Source: Bipolaris cookei
Lineage: Eukaryota; Ascomycota; Dothideomycetes; Pleosporales; Pleosporaceae
Length of the DNA: 64,000 nucleotides
Assembly: GCA_002286855.1 (NCBI GenBank)
Contig: NRSV01000006.1
Span: 310,001-374,000, forward strand
Reading direction: 5' to 3'
The notes beneath the pieces are model-generated. The model worked only from the letters and a program-made list of their open reading frames with translations, ran no database searches and was not told where the DNA came from. The translations under genes were made by a program, and so were the position numbers. Shown one piece after another: positions 11,144 through 22,781 of the stretch (its first letter is position 1; every line of letters starts with the position of its first letter).

Positions 11144-12635
11144 TTAAAGCTTTGCACCTGGCGCAAGTACCTTTTGCACAAGCTCCAGCACGCGCTCGGC
11201 ACTTCCCCTAAACCCTCACTTAGCAACTGCACCACACAAATCGAAACAGGAAACTCACCAAGAAGCTTGGTATCCCGCCCCGGCATGCCCATAACAATGC
11301 ACAACAGGTACTTTCCACTTGCCCACCTCCGTCTCAATCCTCACGCCTCCCTTCCTCGACGCTATTCATCACGTCAGTCTTTACCTTCAAAATCGCTCCT
11401 CTTCAATTCAATCCAATCATAAAATCGGGATAAATAAAAGGAGTACTTACGTCTCAGCCCCACATTTCTCGCCAAAACCTGCACTTCATCCGGCCTCCCC
11501 AACTCAGGACACAACTCACAGCACCTCCTCAGTATATCCTGCCCAAGCTCCTCATCCCACTCAGAACTCCAATCGTTATCTTGGCGGGAGCCGCCTAGAA
11601 TAACGCCGCCACCCAGCGGGCGTGGGAAGACGTATGTGCATGTTGGGTCGATGCGATGCGGGGAGCGGAGGTACCTTTGTTTTTGCATTAGCAAACCTTT
11701 CTTATCACAACGACTAATGGTCTTCATTCTTTCTTCGAAGGAAAAAAAAGAAGAGGCTGAAGGTGGGGAAAGAGGAAAAGGCGTCGTAAATACCCAAGCC
11801 TCTCATATTCATACATTCTTCCAATTGGGACTTTGGGTTCCGCGACTAGCAGCGTCTGGCCGCGTGTGGGGTAGAGGTTCGTATCGCGGATGTCGGTTAG
11901 GGATAAGGAACCGAGACCTGTGGCATTGATGAGGAGAGTTGTGGATGGGATATCTTCTAGGAGCGAGGAAACGGAGGTGTAGTGGCGGCGGAAGAGGGTT
12001 ATGCCTCTGGATAGGGCTTGGTGTTGTAACCTTTACCTTTCATCAGCATATCAACCCGAACGAGGTGTTTTTCTAGAGGGGGAATGAACACACCACTGCA
12101 AATACACCTGCGTATTCACCCGAAACGTCTGAGGAATTTCAACTCCAAACACCGCATCTTTCGGCAACTTGCTCCCATCCAACTCCTTCAACCCGCCAAC
12201 TAATTCATCATACCACACCCTCCCCGTCCCCTCACTCAAAATCCCCGCCTCTTCAATCGGCGTATCGAATACAGCCCACATGCCCATTCGCCCCAATCCA
12301 GTTTCATTCCCGGCATCCTCCCCTTTTTCATTCTTGATCTCACCTGGGTTAACGGATTTGCACCCGAACACGGCTTTCCCGTCGATCAGCTCGCCGAAGC
12401 GGCAGAACGTTACTTCGTCGTATTTTTCAAGGGGCCCGTTGTCGGTGGCCATGGAAGACCAGTTTGCGCCGGCCCAGGGCGAGGTATAGTCTATGTAGCG
12501 GTCGCCGGGGAAGTGCTTTGCTGCGATTGTGACTTTGGCGGTGGGGTAGGTGTGGGAGAGGACGAGGGAGGTTGTTAGGCCGATTACGCCGGCGCCAAGG
12601 ATGAGGATGTGGGAAGGTTCTGGGGGTTGGGACAT
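11144..12635 (-). CDS. DAO1: D-amino-acid oxidase
   Basis: Five exons on the minus strand, 12635-12094, 12030-11794, 11674-11451, 11361-11259 and 11207-11144, give 389 aa. The N-terminus has the FAD-binding Rossmann motif GAGVIG after a beta strand. The middle holds RIDPTCTYVFPRPLGGG and the C-terminus HCYGHAGAGYQASWG, both hallmarks of D-amino-acid oxidases, which oxidise D-amino acids to keto acids, ammonia and hydrogen peroxide. The protein ends in AKL, a peroxisomal targeting signal type 1 variant, which fits the usual location. Introns of 63, 119, 89 and 51 bp all use GT-AG. The upstream neighbour (13353-16050) is unrelated. Confidence 0.92.
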
Positions 12636-13352
12636 TTTTTGGGGGGTCGTGATTGTTGTTTCTGATGAAGTTGGATTAAGAGTAGTACTGGTAAATATTG
12701 GAGAGCGATGAGGGTGGTGGATCTAGATTTGGGTGTAATAATGATAGTAATGATTAGATGCGTGGAAAATCAATCCAAATATCTGGTTACGGAGGGATGC
12801 GACTAGTTAAATCTGTAGTCTTAACGTTGAGACGCCTTATAATGGAAGCTCGTCGGAATGATACGGGGTCATGGAGTCGCACTATTCCGAAGCAGAACAG
12901 CTTATTCCGACGGTAAAACAGGCTATCAGCCGATTTGGAGATCGCCAATGATTTTAATACATAACAGAAAATATTTACGTACCAAATTTACTATGACATG
13001 TAAACAAATATTTCTTCAGGCAGACGTAAACTCCTACTGGCGGTGTAGGGGGAAGATATATCGGCGTTAGTACCATGACATGGGCAGATAATGATACGAG
13101 GTCCGAAATTGGTATGGCTCCCCCGGCATGTCTTCATGAATGCACTTCACAACACGATAAGCGACTGCCAATCGTAAAATCCATGTACTCAAAAAAATAT
13201 TCAGTATCATTAGGGCATATCGACTTAAGTATGGCTTTTAATATACCAATCAACTTTTAAACACACCAAACCCATAACAACAATCCACGGCCAAAGGAAC
13301 CCATATAGTACAAACCGTCAACCCAAGCGCCGCGAACCGATACTAAAACTCA
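12636..13352. other. Intergenic
   Basis: Promoter side of the oxidase gene and 3' side of the regulator gene. The part near 12840-13260 is AT-rich and holds only short frames without support. Confidence 0.4.
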
Positions 13353-16050
13353 TTACGCCGTTTGCTTTATAAACCAGTCGGAGCTAGCATCAACCATGTA
13401 GTTTGTGATATTGGACTCATTGCCAAAAGTGCCGTCAGGCATCTGTACGTTACCATCGGGCGCAGGGCAGCTCATAACCCCATCCATTGATACGGGGAGT
13501 CTGGGCATGTTGAAGAAATCGAATACATCCAAATACTCGAGTTCGTTGGGTGCTAGTGTTCGAGCCGGAGTAACGGATGCCATCTTCACGCTCTGGTTGC
13601 TATTGAGCTTTGGCTGTCGCGAAATGAGAAAGTCCAAGTCAAATGCGCAACGTCGCATGTCCGCCAGGATTTTCACTGTCGAAGGCGTGACGCGTTCACC
13701 ATTGGCACCAGCGGGGGCTTGTTGGCTTTCTTGGTACTCTAATAGAACACGTGACAGTAGGCTTGCATAGCGTGTACCGACCTCCCAATACTGTCCCATG
13801 TCTCGAAGGGTGCTCACGAGGAGGTTAATCGATTGATCCACCCGATGATCAATAGTCGATCCATGAACCAGGAGAACTCGGGCAGCCACCCAGAGTGAGA
13901 ACGCAAATGGAGGACCGAGTTTGCTCAGTAGCGCGTTGTCGCGCACAGTAGCGCATAGAGCAGTAATATTTTCAACGGCGCTGAGACACCTTTGACTGGC
14001 ACTAAACGACGGGGTAAAGATGGGTGATCTATGAGTGGGGTATGCTGCAGATGAGTGCAAGCGAATGACGGTACTAGGGGAGTCAGTACATCTGCTGGTA
14101 GAGTGAAGAGTAACGACTTACGTATGGAAAGCTGCGTGGAGCATGACCAAGCCACTGTCGAGGTTCTGTCCCATCCCAGGTTTTGCGAATAGTCTGGCCG
14201 AGTTGCCATATTCTTGCGGAAGATTATACTTCCACTGTTCGATGGCGTTATCGAGTTCTCGATATTCGCTCTGCCAGGACTCGACGTCAGACAGAGACGT
14301 GATATCCACGGGCTTCTTCAAAAACTTATGTATCCTTGTGAGAATGCCCAGAATCTCAATCAAGTATGAGAATGAGCCCAGATTTTCGGGTCTATTCATG
14401 CCGTAGTCTGATCTTGCCGACGTATGGAACCACCTCGTTTCTACAGGGAGATTGCGTGCATATAGATCGTCGCGACACGGTAGACGGCGATCGATCTCCT
14501 TGTCATCCAGAGCGAATTCAAAGGCAGTCGCGACCGTTGCGTACCGATCAAGAACGTAGATCATCCAAAAGAGCCTTCGCCGGCTCTCCTCCTCTATCCA
14601 ATCCTTTGGTTCCGGCAGCGTCATGGCTCGCAGCGTATATATAGAAGCAAACTGAGGAGCGACGCTTGGTGAGTAGCTTTCAACCGACAAGCCCAGCTGG
14701 ACCACTGAACGAGTTATGAGTGCAAGCAAGTTCCATCCAGGCGGACCATTGGAGCAGCCAAAAACGTCAAGTGCAAGGATGACAAGAGCCTGTAGCGACT
14801 TGACCGAACTGTTCTCTATCCCATAGAGCAACACCTTTTCCTTGGAATTCTTGTGGTATCGCGTGCGCTTCTCGGGCGTAAGGCGCTGATCGGTGGAGAA
14901 CTTTACGGTTGTTGCGACGACCGAGTGGAGTATGATTTTGTCGGCTTCATCGAGGGGCGTGTCCCCAAAGAGCGAGTTGAGAGTGCTTTGACGGTGGAGA
15001 ATCGGACACCAGGTGTTGATGTGCTTGAAGAAAAGGTCAACGAGCCCGTAGAGCAGGTCGTATGGGGGAAAGTCTGCGTCGGCATGGCCCAAGTTCCGTG
15101 CCATTGCGGGCTGGAATTGCTCGCTGTAGGGTGTGTAGGGCTCGCGCGTAAGGGCGCCTCCCATGGTCGTCATGTCTTCGGGCGTGTAGCTGTGGCTGGC
15201 GACCGAGGAGGCGGGACGGTTGTCAGTGACGCCATTGCCGTATGTGGTGTGGATGGCCTTCTGTGAGGGAAACGTGGGCTTCTGGATGAAGAGGGCCGTC
15301 TCGGGCCTGGGGATATGAGGAGTCTGCACAATGGGCGGGCTTCGGAAGGCAGTTACGTGCTGGGGCGAGGGGCCGGAAGTCGCAACCTGGTTGCTGGTGA
15401 GGTGGTTGATTTGCGACTGCTGCTGCAAGAGGAGAGCTTCTAGCTTATCTGTAGGCCATGGTCGTCAGCTTGCGATTGCTTAGTGGGACGGATACGAGGA
15501 TGTGAGTAACTCTTGAGGCTGGAGTCGGCTCATGGGGATACCTCGGTTACATATTTACGTGTGTATGTATGTACTCAACGGCGCAACTTACCAAGTCGCG
15601 ACTCAAGTTCGCGTCCATAGCCAGCTCGGAGGCCTGGCTTCTTACGTGGGAGGTAGACCTATGCGTGGTTGAGTTTGCAGTGGGCATGCAGGAGACGGAC
15701 ATGCTCACACATGCGGAGTGGTTCTTCAGACACCACGAACAGGCTGGCGAGGCCCTATCGCATTTCACTTTTCGCTGCTCTACACGGCGTCAGAAGGTGA
15801 GACCGCGTGTGCATGCATATATCTTCATATATAATGCCTCTACCATGGGCAACTTACTGCATGTCTCGCAGCTCACGGAGAGAGGCCGCTTGCGCTTGTT
15901 GGATGCGCTGGCTTGGCCACGGTCGTTGGCATCGTCGTCGGTGGAGCGTTCATCGCCACTCCAGTCGTGGCCATGTTCCTGAGAGTGCGAGGAGAACTTG
16001 GCCGTGCCATTTGGGCTCGCAGCTTGCTGGTGCGAGGCACTGGCATCCAT
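13353..16050 (-). CDS. Zn2Cys6 transcription factor
   Basis: Exons (minus) 16050-15858, 15779-15709, 15658-15592, 15448-14122 and 14073-13353 give 792 aa. The zinc cluster spans residues 61-88 across two exons: CETC, KQRKVKC, then CSWC and HSAC, with spacing CX2CX6CX6CX2CX6C. A basic linker (PRKKPGLRAGYGRELESRL) and a short coiled coil (DKLEALLLQQQSQI) follow. The fungal_trans homology region begins near YDLLYGLVDLFFKHINTWCP and includes EESRRRLFWMIYVLDR. It should be a nuclear sequence-specific regulator binding CGG-type sites. It is divergent from L-rhamnonate dehydratase with 459 bp between starts, so it may control L-rhamnose catabolism; orthology to RhaR/TRC1 is not tested. The start is ATG 16050, preferred over non-ATG extensions. 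Confidence 0.9.
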
Positions 16051-16509
16051 GGTCGATGATGCGACTGTCAACGTGCAGCTGTGCGCAAAGGTTCGGCAGA
16101 GCGAACACCGAACTTCAGCCCCGCCCGCGACCACCAGCCGTTACCCCAGACATTGGCGCCGGCGGCCACACGGCGCCCATTGGTGGCCTCGGCGCACTCG
16201 GGGCAATGCTGATCTGCACCACCTCCCCATGGCCCTGCCCAAGCTTTCCCAATCATGCAGCCTTGCGCGTTACCCTCCACTTGACGCCTGCTGCAACAGC
16301 GCCTGTCGCTGTCCTTCGTTGCACGTCGCAGCGAGATGGACCGAGGTATCCTCTTGCTGTGCATGTCGCCCACCATGGCCCTGCACATGATCCAAAGCCA
16401 TTGAATTCAAATATCACCCACGTACGACTTGCTGCCGTCTACCCCTCGTCTGTGCCATCTCCTCCTCATAGTCCTCCAACTTTCCCTTTCGCCCCCGGCT
16501 AGAATCACA
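16051..16509. promoter_or_regulatory. Divergent promoter, regulator and rhamnonate dehydratase
   Basis: 459 bp, GC-rich with several CCG/CGG triplets that could serve zinc-cluster regulators, and a CT-rich tract just before ATG 16510. Specific sites cannot be assigned by eye. Confidence 0.45.
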
Positions 16510-17869
16510 ATGGCTTCTACAGCAACTTCTGGCGCGCCGCGCTCGTTTCCTACTATCAAGCATGTGCGCAACTTTGTAACACAGGGCCCCGGAAGTGGCG
16601 GAGACTACCACAATGTCGCTGGTGGCCATTGGCTCATTGACAGCAAAATCTCAACTCCAATGAGCCAGTATGAGCAATACCGGAAGTCGAGAACGAGCTG
16701 GGGAATCAATGTTCTTGGTTCTTTCTGCGTCGAGATTGAGGCCAGTGATGGCACAAAAGGCTTTGCGACAGGCTTTGGAGGACCACCAGCGTGTTGGCTG
16801 GTTGCCGAACACTTTGAGCGCTTCTTGATCGGCCAGGGTGAGCCTTCCAAAAAAAAGTCCCATTACAAGCAGTGTTAACGAGATGCAGATCCCAGAGACA
16901 CTAACCACATGTTTGAGCAAATGTATCGCGCCTCAATGTTCTACGGCCGCAAGGGCCTCCCCGTCGCCGTCATCTCAGTCATCGACCTCGCCATCTGGGA
17001 TCTCCTTGGCCACATTCGCAACGAGCCCGTGTACAAGATGCTAGGTGGTGCCACACGTGAGAGACTCAACTTTTACTGCACCGGTCCTGAGCCAGCTGCA
17101 GCAAAGGAGATGGGCTTCTTTGGCGCAAAGGTGCCGCTGCCATATGGTCCTGGCGAGGGTGTCGAAGGCCTGAAGAAGAACGTCGAATTCCTCACCAAGC
17201 ACCGTGAGAGTGTTGGCCCCGACTTTCCCCTCATGGTCGACTGCTACATGAGTTTGAATGTGCCGTACACAATCGAGGTAGTCAAGGCAACTGAGCACCT
17301 CAATCTCAATTGGTGGGAGGAGTGTTTGTCGCCAGACGATTCTGATGGCTTTGAGCAAATCAAGCGTGCTCACCCCCGGATGAAGTTCACCACTGGCGAA
17401 CACGAATACTCGCGCTACGGCTTCAGGAAGCTCATCGAGGGGCGCAACCTGGATATCCTCCAGCCAGACGTCATGTGGGTTGGCGGCATGACGGAGCTTA
17501 TCAAGATCTCAGCCATGGCTGCTGCGTACGACATCCCTGTTGTGCCCCATGCCAGCGGGCCGTACTCCTACCATTTTGTCGTCTCCCAAGCAAACTCGCC
17601 TTTCCAAGAGTACTTGGCGAACTCGCCAGATGGCAAATCCGTTTTGCCCGTATTCGGTAACCTGTAAGTGTCAGGATTCGTGCTCTTGAAAATGTTTTCT
17701 GACCAGCCATAGCTTCATCAACGAGCCAATTCCCACAAAGGGCTATCTCGACGTCAAAACTCTCGATCGTCCTGGCTTTGGCCTTGAGCTGAACCCGCAT
17801 GCCGGATTGATCGATGCCACCCGCATTCTCAACCCTGCGCCACAAAAGGCTCTGAAGCCGGCCGAATAA
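16510..17869 (+). CDS. LRA2: L-rhamnonate dehydratase
   Basis: Exons 16510-16837, 16889-17663 and 17713-17869 give 419 aa; the introns are 51 and 49 bp. The protein is an enolase-superfamily member (mandelate racemase branch). The metal-binding acids lie in MVDCYMSL, WWEECLSPDD and TTGEHEYSRYGF, and the catalytic-type His in VVPHASGPYSYHF. This last text, with the N-terminal HVRNFVTQGPGSGGDYHN, is typical of rhamnonate dehydratases. The enzyme converts L-rhamnonate to 2-keto-3-deoxy-L-rhamnonate in the non-phosphorylated L-rhamnose pathway. The other pathway genes (rhamnose dehydrogenase, lactonase, aldolase) are not in this window. The neighbouring divergent Zn2Cys6 gene is a plausible regulator. 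Confidence 0.92.
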
Positions 17870-18399
17870 AAGAAGCCAGCCGAGGTCAATGGGAGTGCGT
17901 AATGTTTGTATAGCATAATGGTGTTCATGGAGTTGTGTACGGATCGGTTCGGGTAGATTTCTTAGCTTGATGCATTGCGCTGGAGTACCAGATATTTGCT
18001 TCTTTTTGTTCGCTGCTGGGTGACTGGTGGCGGTCTGCGGCTGCATTTCCATAGCCTACGTCACATGGTAGCTTTGAACACTGCACTGGCAGCAAAAGAT
18101 TGCTTGCAAATAAACAATGCATGTCATGTCATGTCTATAATTAGTAGTGACTGGTGGGCGCTGACGATCTCGCAAGCCTCGATCTTGCCCATGTGCAGCA
18201 AGGACGCACGCCGAGTGGGGCAAACACGAAGCGTCAGAGCTGTGCTGTAGCCAGGTCTTGTAGGACACGCGGTGTGAAACCTGCAGCTCTACGTTCTTTT
18301 TTCCAACCACTCTTTGTGTACTTGTAGGCGTACACCCCTTCAGTCAACTGCAATTGTTGTTCCCATCATCACAACTACCCCGCCACAACCCACTTCATC
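17870..18399 (+). promoter_or_regulatory. UAP1 upstream region
   Basis: 530 bp between the rhamnonate dehydratase stop and UAP1. A CA-rich leader (CAACTACCCCGCCACAACCC) directly precedes the ATG. No TATA box was recognised. Confidence 0.4.
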
Positions 18400-20174
18400 A
18401 TGGAGGCTATCAAGGATACCGTAAACAGCGCGCTTGAGAAGCTTCACATCGGCGGTGGAGCTGCCCAAGGCACTCCTGCAAAGGAGCCATCAGAGGCCGA
18501 GTTCAATGAGCTCAAGGCCAAGTACCAGAAGGCTGGTCAAGATCAAGTTTTTGTGCGTGCAGCCTTCCCCAACTTCCATGTTTTGGAGCACCTCAATTGA
18601 TTTGATGAGCACCAAATGGATTGCAATCCCCAAACGCAATGCTGACTTCTTACGCATAGGCTTTCTACGACAAGCTATCTACCGCGGAGAAGGCCTCTCT
18701 CTACGAGCAGCTGAGCAACTTCAACCCCGAATACATCAACGAGATCACTGAGCGTGCCCTCCACCCTGCACAGACCGAAGCAACTGAGAACAAGCTCGAG
18801 CCTCTCCCTGAAAATGCCACATCTTCGGTCCTCGACTCATTGCAGGACAACCTCGATCAATGGTACAACAGTGGCTTGGAATTTATTGCCAAAAACCAGG
18901 TCGCAGTTGTGCTGATGGCTGGTGGCCAAGGCACCCGCCTGGGAAGCTCAGCTCCCAAGGGATGCTTCGACATTGGGCTCCCAAGCCAGAAGAGCTTGTT
19001 CCAATTACAGGGTGAGCGCATCAGGAAGGCTGAGATGCTGGCTGCGAAGAAGCACGGCAAGGAAAACGTCACCATCCCATGGTACGTTATGACTAGTGGA
19101 CCTACCCGAGGACCTACAGCCGAGTTCTTCGAGAAGCACAACTACTTTGGCTTGAAGAACGAGAACGTCGTCATCTTCGAGCAGGGTGTCTTGCCATGCA
19201 TTTCAAACGAAGGCAAGATTCTCTTGGAAAGCAAGTCAAAGGTATGTCTCGACAATCTCCCAGGCCTACCAGCCAACCAGGCATCAAGATAGTACTGACA
19301 CAGAGCAGGTCGCCGTCGCGCCCGATGGTAACGGTGGTCTTTACCAAGCTCTTATTCAATCCGGTGTTGTAGCCGACATGGGCAAGCGTGGAATTCAGCA
19401 CATTCACGCCTACTGCGTTGACAACTGCCTGGTCAAGGTCGCTGACCCCGCCTTCATTGGCTTTTCTGCGTCCAAGAACGTTGATATTGCCACCAAGGTT
19501 GTCCGCAAGCGCAACGCCAAGGAGTCTGTTGGCCTCATCCTCCAGAAGAACGGCAAGCCAGACGTTGTCGAGTACTCTGAGATTTCGACCGAGGACGCAG
19601 AGGCCAAGGACCCTAAGGACTCTGAGTTACTCAAGTTCCGTGCTGCCAACATTGTCAACCACTACTACTCATACAGCTTCCTTGAGAGCATCCCCGCATG
19701 GGCCAAGAAGCTGCCCCACCACGTCGCTCGCAAGAAGATTCCCTATGTCAACACCGAGACTGGAGAAACGATCAAGCCAGAGAAGCCCAACGGCATCAAG
19801 CTTGAGCAGTTTGTCTTCGACTGCTTCCCTTTCCTTACCCTCGACAAGTTTGCTTGTATGGAAGTAAAGCGTGAGGACGAGTTCTCGCCGTTGAAGAATG
19901 CCCGCGGCACTGGAGAGGACGACCCCGACACGAGCAAGCAGGACATTATGACACAGGGCAAGAAGTGGGTCCAAGCTGCTGGTGCCACGGTTGTCAGCGA
20001 GGACCCCAAGGAGGGCATCGAGGTCTCCCCATTGATTTCTTACGTAAGTTTTCCCAGTGCCACGACTCCCATTCCACGTGTTATATACTAACTGCAGTGC
20101 AGGGCGGCGAAGGCCTCGACTTCCTCAAGGCGAGGACAATCAAGGCTCCCGCGGTCATCGAGTCGGAAGACTAG
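18400..20174 (+). CDS. UAP1: UDP-N-acetylglucosamine pyrophosphorylase
   Basis: Exons 18400-18552, 18660-19241, 19309-20043 and 20103-20174 give 513 aa. Introns (107, 67 and 59 bp) use GT-AG, the first with a GTGCGT donor. The nucleotide-binding signature LMAGGQGTRLGSSAPKG follows a helical N-terminal domain. Further family text is VAPDGNGGLYQAL, CVDNCLVKVADP and NIVNHYYSYSFLE. The enzyme joins UTP and N-acetylglucosamine-1-phosphate to UDP-GlcNAc in the cytosol, the donor for chitin, N-glycans and GPI anchors. GWT1, a GPI-pathway gene, is also in the window but not adjacent. Length and motifs are normal. Confidence 0.95.
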
Positions 20175-20219
20175 ATGGTATTGTACCAAGATCGACACAA
20201 TACCTTTTCGTGCGTTTAG

Positions 20220-20236
20220 CCGTACACTGTGTACGG
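20220..20236. repeat. Perfect 8-bp palindrome in UAP1 3' region
   Basis: CCGTACAC and GTGTACGG separated by one T, 46 bp after the UAP1 stop. It could fold in the 3' UTR or be a protein site. Confidence 0.6.
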
Positions 20237-20390
20237 TTGTAGAGATACAATTTCTACTAGCATGGAGTTTGGAAAATTAGATAGATACAAATGAACATGA
20301 ATATTGAGGCCAATGTCCTGGGTATCTAGCATGTTCGCATGCAAGTCTATTGTGAGTGAATCATTTAACAGAAGCTAGTAACTATCTATT

Positions 20391-20410
20391 TACGTAGTTA
20401 TATCTACGTA
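20391..20410. repeat. Inverted repeat TACGTAG/CTACGTA
   Basis: Two perfect 7-bp arms separated by TTATAT in the AT-rich DNA between UAP1 and the secreted-protein gene. Role unknown. Confidence 0.5.
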
Positions 20411-20829
20411 TAGATTGGAGGAATATGCTCTTACGTTGATCTGAGTGTCACGTCTGAGCGTAGTTCAGATAAATAGAATTTAAGTAGGTGCCAGGATCTG
20501 CGCCCGGATTCTGTGAGTGCGCACTGAGGATCCCATCAAAAAGCTCTATCGAAGAGCGTGCAGCCCATTACAATTAGCACTTAACATAATTCTAGTGTAA
20601 CTTGGAGATAGTTCCTTAAGCACAACCGCTCTTAAAGTCTGTATCGCCGGCTTCATTATTCAAGAGATATCGTACGGTGTTACTTGTCAGTCCGTTCTTC
20701 TTTTTCCGCCTAGAAGCCAATCAAGTAATTCAGCTGCTAATAATCAGACAAAGTAGCTACACGTATATCAGTCGTTTTCTTCCTTTTAACCTAGCACTCT
20801 AAGCCAATTGTTTCTATCTATTTACCGAA

Positions 20830-21456
20830 ATGCATTTACTATACACAGCTACCTTCCTCATCACTACCCTCGCCCAATTTTGTCACGCTGACCTCTGCAG
20901 TGCCTACACCTGCATACAGGGCAACTATGGTGTAACAAACGTAGCCTGTGACGCGGTTCCTAGTGGAAAATTCACTAAGAACGTAGTTACCCACACAGGG
21001 TCAGGAAATCAACACGGAACTCAGTCTATAGCTGTAAGTATGGAGGGCTTTTCTTTCCTATAAAAGTACTAGAATGCAAGAAGTTGACTAACACATACAT
21101 AAAAGGCTCGCTGTTGTCTACCAGGAGATCCACTGGCTGTTGCGAAGTTCTTTGACGCCTATGACAAATATGCGAGTGATCAGAAGTCGCCTGTCATTTC
21201 AAAGATCATGGAGATTTTTGTGCTCTAGTAGGTCAAAAATATTGGAAGTATAGTAGGGGGGTTGGGTGGCTATATGTTCAACGCCGGAGGTGGTGGTGGA
21301 GCTGATTACAGCCCCTCCCCCCCTTAGTGTGAAATGGAGCTCAATCAGAGCTGCTGTACTGCTTGCGGTGTTCCTAGATTTAATTTTAATTGGAATAGAA
21401 GAGGCTACTTAGTCAACTGTGCATTCAATTCAACATTCTATAGCAGTAATGTTTAG
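20830..21456 (+). pseudogene. Small cysteine-rich secreted protein, effector-like, interrupted
   Basis: ATG 20830 starts a hydrophobic signal peptide (MHLLYTATFLITTLAQFCHA), after which cysteines begin at once (DLCSAYTC). A clear 72-bp intron (21034-21105, with TTGACTAAC) joins exon 1 to the segment containing ARCCLPGD. The same frame then meets TAG at 21226-21228, 21229-21231 and 21325-21327, yet stays coding-like to a final TAG at 21454-21456, including SCCTACG and GYLVNC. Either the gene is dead, each amber being one C-to-T step from CAG in CpA context as in RIP, or an intron at 21228-21327 or 21220-21327 is removed. The second choice, with a weak GTGCTC donor, a CTGAT branch site and a C-rich tract before TTAG, keeps the frame and skips all three stops (148 aa). 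If no such intron exists, the intact part ends at 21228 (108 aa). No family was recognised. A secreted effector role is inferred from signal peptide, size, cysteines and gene-poor surroundings. Confidence 0.6.
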
Positions 21457-22781
21457 GCTTCAGAGGAAGGTGTTTCCCAACAGCGACAGATAGATGGATT
21501 CTAATTCAGAGTTGTACATTGATATAAAGTAAATTCTCTAGGTAGCCGAAAACAAGCTATCTGTGAGGAAAAGAAAAGATGTAGTAATACCCACTACGCA
21601 CTACTAAAAATTCAAGTAAGGCATAATTATAGGCTTGACAACTACAAATAGTATATACAGATATCCAGATGATTGAAAAGATAATCTGTGAAGGAAAAAT
21701 ACTAGCACGGTTTACCTCTCACCTTGTATTGTAATAGTCTATCTGTTAGACAAACGTTTGAGAAGCTGATGCAGCGGCTTCTGAGTACCATTCATCGCAT
21801 ACAGCACTTTGCGCACCGCTGAGCTAGCTTGTTATTTTGTAGGTAGTACTAGACCTCTATTCTTTGGAGAATAATATGGTATATGCAGAGGGGTATGTCA
21901 AAAGAGATCGTGTTTACCTATCGTACAACGTTTGTCTTTTATACTTTGATTACTTGCCTTTGTTGTAAGGTAAAACAGGCACGTGATTATACCGCAGGCC
22001 TATATCACGTGCTTATATTCAGGCCCTTAAGCGGCGGCACGGAGCACAGGACCAGATGGGAGAGGGGCGGCAGCGGCGGAGGGGTAACAGTCAAGGATAG
22101 CGCCCCCCGCGACGGCGACAGGGCGGCAGATGCACGGCAATGGGCGACGAAACACGGCTAGGGTGAAGGGTGCACGGATGTGTGCACCGATGGGAAGGCA
22201 ATCTGCAACGGCTCGGGGATTGTTGCGCGTAGGTTTCGACCTCGGGAACAGCCAAATTGCGCATTTCGCTAGCGCAACCGAAGCAGGGACCACAGCCATG
22301 AGTGGTGCATTTTGCCCGCCGCCTGAGCATTCCATGATCCCCAGTCTCTCACACCACACATACTGTACAATCGGAGGAAGGTTGCTGAAGTGTTGTCGAG
22401 GGAAGGTCTGGAAAGTCGAAAGTACGTTGCGCCCACCCAAGATTGCTGTTTCCCGCATGTGCGCGCCTGGGTCCCCTCGGCGCATGCAACCATGCCCCGT
22501 TTTACCCCTCGACCGCCGCCCCTCGAAAATTTGCGACTGACGGCAGACCCAGGTGACGGAATCTGAAGAAGAATACGAAGCAGGTACTTGCGCCCCATGC
22601 CCACCCGTCTGCGCCCGCCTATTTCCCCGCCCAAACAGAGGCACCACACGCCGTATAGCAAACGCCCTGCCCAAAACCCGCCCCCACGTCCCACGATCCA
22701 CTGCTTTCTCCCTCTTCGCACAACCATCCACTTTATGCTCACGCCTGGTGCAGATATATACGAAAGAAGAAACAAGCAAAC
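21457..22781. other. Intergenic, AT-rich then GC-rich
   Basis: To about 21990 the DNA is AT-rich without coding signal. From about 22020 it turns abruptly GC-rich and forms the upstream region and leader of GIS2. Long frames on the minus strand there lack ATG or domain support. Confidence 0.45.

Larger units (their letters stand above)
20175..20829. other. AT-rich intergenic region
   Basis: UAP1 3' region and promoter side of the small secreted-protein gene. Apart from the two inverted repeats no feature was recognised. Confidence 0.4.
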
